From: an uncultured Clostridia bacterium
GTDB lineage: Bacteria > Bacillota_A > Clostridia > Christensenellales > Borkfalkiaceae
Assembly (NCBI GenBank): GCA_934292955.1
Contig: CAKQXZ010000098.1
Coordinates: 1-7,070 of the forward strand
Reading direction: 5' to 3'
Length of the DNA: 7,070 nt
Shown here: positions 6,801 to 7,070 of the stretch, piece after piece
Position numbering within the stretch: position 1 is the first letter of the stretch
How the letters are laid out: each line of letters begins with the position of its first letter
Position numbers and translations under genes: made by a program
Notes under the pieces: generated by a model
Told to the model about the DNA's origin: nothing
Database searches by the model: none
Seen by the model: only the letters and a program-made list of their open reading frames with translations

Positions 6801-7070
6801 ACTTTGTAGTACACGGTGTATTCGCCTGCGTTCGTCGCCGTGGGTATTTCAGACGACCAAATGCCGTCGACTCCGAGTTTATACTGCATTGTACCGCCGT
6901 CAACAACGCCTGCCGTAATCAGATTAAGAGCATCGCCTGTGTAAACAAGGTTTGCAACAGCCGTCGGTTTGGTTGTAAGTACAGCTTTTGTACGAGCGAT
7001 CTTAAACTCCGCCGTCTTTTCCGCGCCGTCGTAGTTCGCCGTTGCGACAACCTTTGCTTTGACAAAGTAA
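3875..7070 (-). CDS. Giant MBG/YDG Ig-like repeat protein with two beta-helix domains, C-terminal part (partial)
   Basis: The frame is open from the window edge to TAA at 3877-3875, giving 1064 visible residues. An internal Met at 6889 lies mid-domain and is not the start. Visible order: end of a YDG-like repeat (1-29); three MBG-type Ig-like repeats of about 83-87 residues (30-282; motifs LTYNGESQALV, TIEYKLGDGEW, PTATDAGEYTV.YK); another YDG-like repeat (283-366, ending YYVKA..ADSSNYTGAEK); a linker with CKCGKK; a predicted right-handed beta-helix or GLUG-like domain (about 491-720; FKGVFDGCGYIIDGLN); an Ig-like linker (to about 830); then a second, nearly identical beta-helix copy ending in W-x-I-V-D-G-V-P-V. 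Such architectures belong to secreted or surface-attached proteins of gut Firmicutes, often adhesins or glycan-binding or glycan-acting proteins. No LPXTG, SLH or dockerin module ends the protein, so any anchor must be N-terminal. No catalytic domain is visible; the ligand is unknown. Confidence 0.9.
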   Translation of the reverse strand, partial: YFVKAKVVATANYDGAEKTAEFKIARTKAVLTTKPTAVANLVYTGDALNLITAGVVDGGTMQYKLGVDGIWSSEIPTATNAGEYTVYYKVLGDDSHSDLIDDEKQQLTVTIAKADAQVTAPTAKTGLTYNGESQALVVAGSAIGATIEYKLGDGEWTTDIPTATDAGEYTVIYKAVADANYNVVDTEQQLIVTVAKADAQVTAPTAKTGLTYNGESQALVVAGSAIGATIEYKLGDGEWATDIPTATDAGEYTVIYKIISAANYNVVDGENKFTITIAKIADSIDFSLDNVTVRCGDSVPELTATSASGTAVTFTYSDNGNDYYTKEQLADFAFIYGTTYYVKAAVADSSNYTGAEKVLTITPQHNITVSESDGLQTEACKCGKKNVTGTLGTKQTIDLAATVDNGNGKATDGKLDLTTIGYNGNAEVTLTADEATYYATAQNGVVSLAAVLPLGIYGEKAFGISVTDKNETYNVTINALVVTMTIMTSDQYANWITIAKACEQSATLWGGYFRLGANITATSMVMFNRGETDGSEGFKGVFDGCGYIIDGLNRNGWYSNAFVTTMTETGVLKNIAFTNAKISGEGNFLTSGGKGTIENVYVQYTEISAGSQYNGTIANFRDGCAMRNVFVDTSKATVVGNGSMFRILTSNTTSGFGGVFGVCPSENYNPEQAIGDRGNNYAAIAYFANFDELKVNAQTQEVLAGWNNNGFWVVNDGIPAPEKYVVNSIDLGAKDIDLDILVDNDTVKLNDNALEIDCTAVGFTFGNVASVTMEGNAIDASGFTFANGKLTVARSAFGYNYGEKEIVVTDDSGKTITIAATLISKVLKNATDYANWIKIAKACEQSATLWGGYFRLGANITATSMVMFDRSATDGSEGFKGVFDGCGYIIDGLNRNSWDSNAFVTTMTETGVLKNIAFTNVKISGEGNFLTSGGKGTIENVYVQYTEISAGSQYNGTIANFKDGCAMRNVFVDASKATVVGSGSTFRILTSGTASGFGGVFGVCPSENYNPEQAIGDRGNNYAAIAYFANNDELKGNETTQSVIKDWDSAYWTIVDGVPVFLTK
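3984..4576 (-). repeat. Beta-helix domain repeat, C-terminal copy
   Basis: Encodes YANWIKIAKACEQSATLWGG through YAAIAYFANNDELK. It aligns without gaps to 5007-5599 at an offset of exactly 1023 bases (341 codons). Counting by eye over 4021-4560 gives 24 mismatches in 540 bases, about 96% identity, with roughly 13 amino-acid changes. The protein-level domain continues to the C-terminus (about 3878) with lower similarity. Confidence 0.9.
5007..5599 (-). repeat. Beta-helix domain repeat, N-terminal copy
   Basis: Encodes YANWITIAKACEQSATLWGG through YAAIAYFANFDELK and pairs with 3984-4576. The flanking Ig-like linker sequences (before 5599 and between the copies, about 4577-4910) are not obviously alike. 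The high-identity block is therefore the beta-helix domain itself, not the whole 341-codon period. Confidence 0.9.
5972..6223 (-). repeat. YDG-like Ig repeat unit
   Basis: Encodes an 84-residue unit beginning IDFSLDNVTVRCGDSVPELT and ending TYYVKAAVADSSNYTGAEK and then VLTITP. Its end matches the partial unit at the window edge (YFVKAKVVATANYDGAEK). The layout is therefore one YDG-like unit, three MBG-like units, and another YDG-like unit, which suggests a higher-order repeat continuing beyond the window. Confidence 0.7.
6224..6472 (-). repeat. MBG-type Ig-like repeat, third visible unit
   Basis: An 83-codon unit starting VTAPTAKTGLTYNGESQALV. It is the direct downstream neighbour of the unit at 6473-6721 and lies at an offset of exactly 249 bases from it. 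Its first half is almost identical in DNA to that unit; its last third (IISAANYNVVDGENKFTITI) has diverged. Confidence 0.88.
6473..6721 (-). repeat. MBG-type Ig-like repeat, second visible unit
   Basis: An 83-codon unit starting VTAPTAKTGLTYNGESQALV. By eye, 6550-6729 differs from 6301-6480 at only three positions, and 6602-6733 is identical to 6353-6484 over 132 bases. This points to recent tandem duplication or gene conversion. Confidence 0.88.
6722..6982 (-). repeat. MBG-type Ig-like repeat, first visible unit (diverged)
   Basis: An 87-codon unit with the same core as the next two (LVYTGDALNL, GGTMQYKLGVDGIWSSEIPT, NAGEYTVYYKV). It is clearly diverged in DNA and carries a four-residue longer end (LGDDSHSDLIDDEKQQ). 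It appears to be an older member of the array. Confidence 0.85.
6983..7070 (-). repeat. Partial YDG-like Ig repeat at the window edge
   Basis: Encodes the last 29 residues of a unit (YFVKAKVVATANYDGAEK, then TAEFKIARTKA) that resembles the end of the unit at 5972-6223. It shows that the coding frame, and the repeat array, continue outside the window. Confidence 0.7.

Noticed and set aside
6887..6889. ATG at 6889 as the start of the repeat protein
   Set aside because: It falls in the middle of an MBG unit (GGTMQYKL), the frame is open to the window edge, and homologous repeat sequence continues upstream.

Overview
This window most resembles a gut-type Bacillota (Clostridia-like) chromosome. 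The reasons are a clostridial-style GH2 beta-galactosidase, very AT-rich intergenic DNA, an AraC-family regulator beside it, and a giant surface protein built from MBG/YDG-type Ig-like repeats. The genus cannot be read from the sequence.

Layout. Positions 2-100 (+) are the last 32 codons of an AraC/XylS-family regulator. Positions 101-360 are non-coding, with a few small palindromes. Positions 390-615 (-) hold the decayed 5' part of a class I mannose-6-phosphate isomerase gene (manA-like). It has a frameshift in an A6 run and lacks everything after about residue 70; its stop lies in the loop of a strong intrinsic terminator (369-416, - strand). Positions 645-3617 (-) encode a complete 990-residue LacZ-type beta-galactosidase, whose stop is 29 bases upstream of the manA-like start. 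The lacZ 5' region (3618-3874) carries a weak promoter candidate and three inverted repeats in a row. Positions 3875-7070 (-) are the C-terminal 1064 residues of a very large, probably secreted repeat protein whose start lies beyond the window edge.

How the parts fit. lacZ and the manA remnant look like one leftward transcription unit for intracellular use of galactosides, and the isomerase step is now lost from it. The AraC gene converges on this unit and is a reasonable, unproven candidate regulator. The repeat protein is transcribed in the same direction but is separated from lacZ by about 260 bases of hairpin-rich DNA, so it is probably a separate unit. It shows recent internal duplication at two scales: an 83-codon Ig-like unit with a 132-base identical stretch, and a 341-codon unit carrying a predicted beta-helix domain at about 96% nucleotide identity.

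I see no convincing new defence or mobile system. The items most worth a second look are the frameshifted manA remnant fused to a terminator, the hairpin cluster before lacZ, and the recent in-frame domain duplications.
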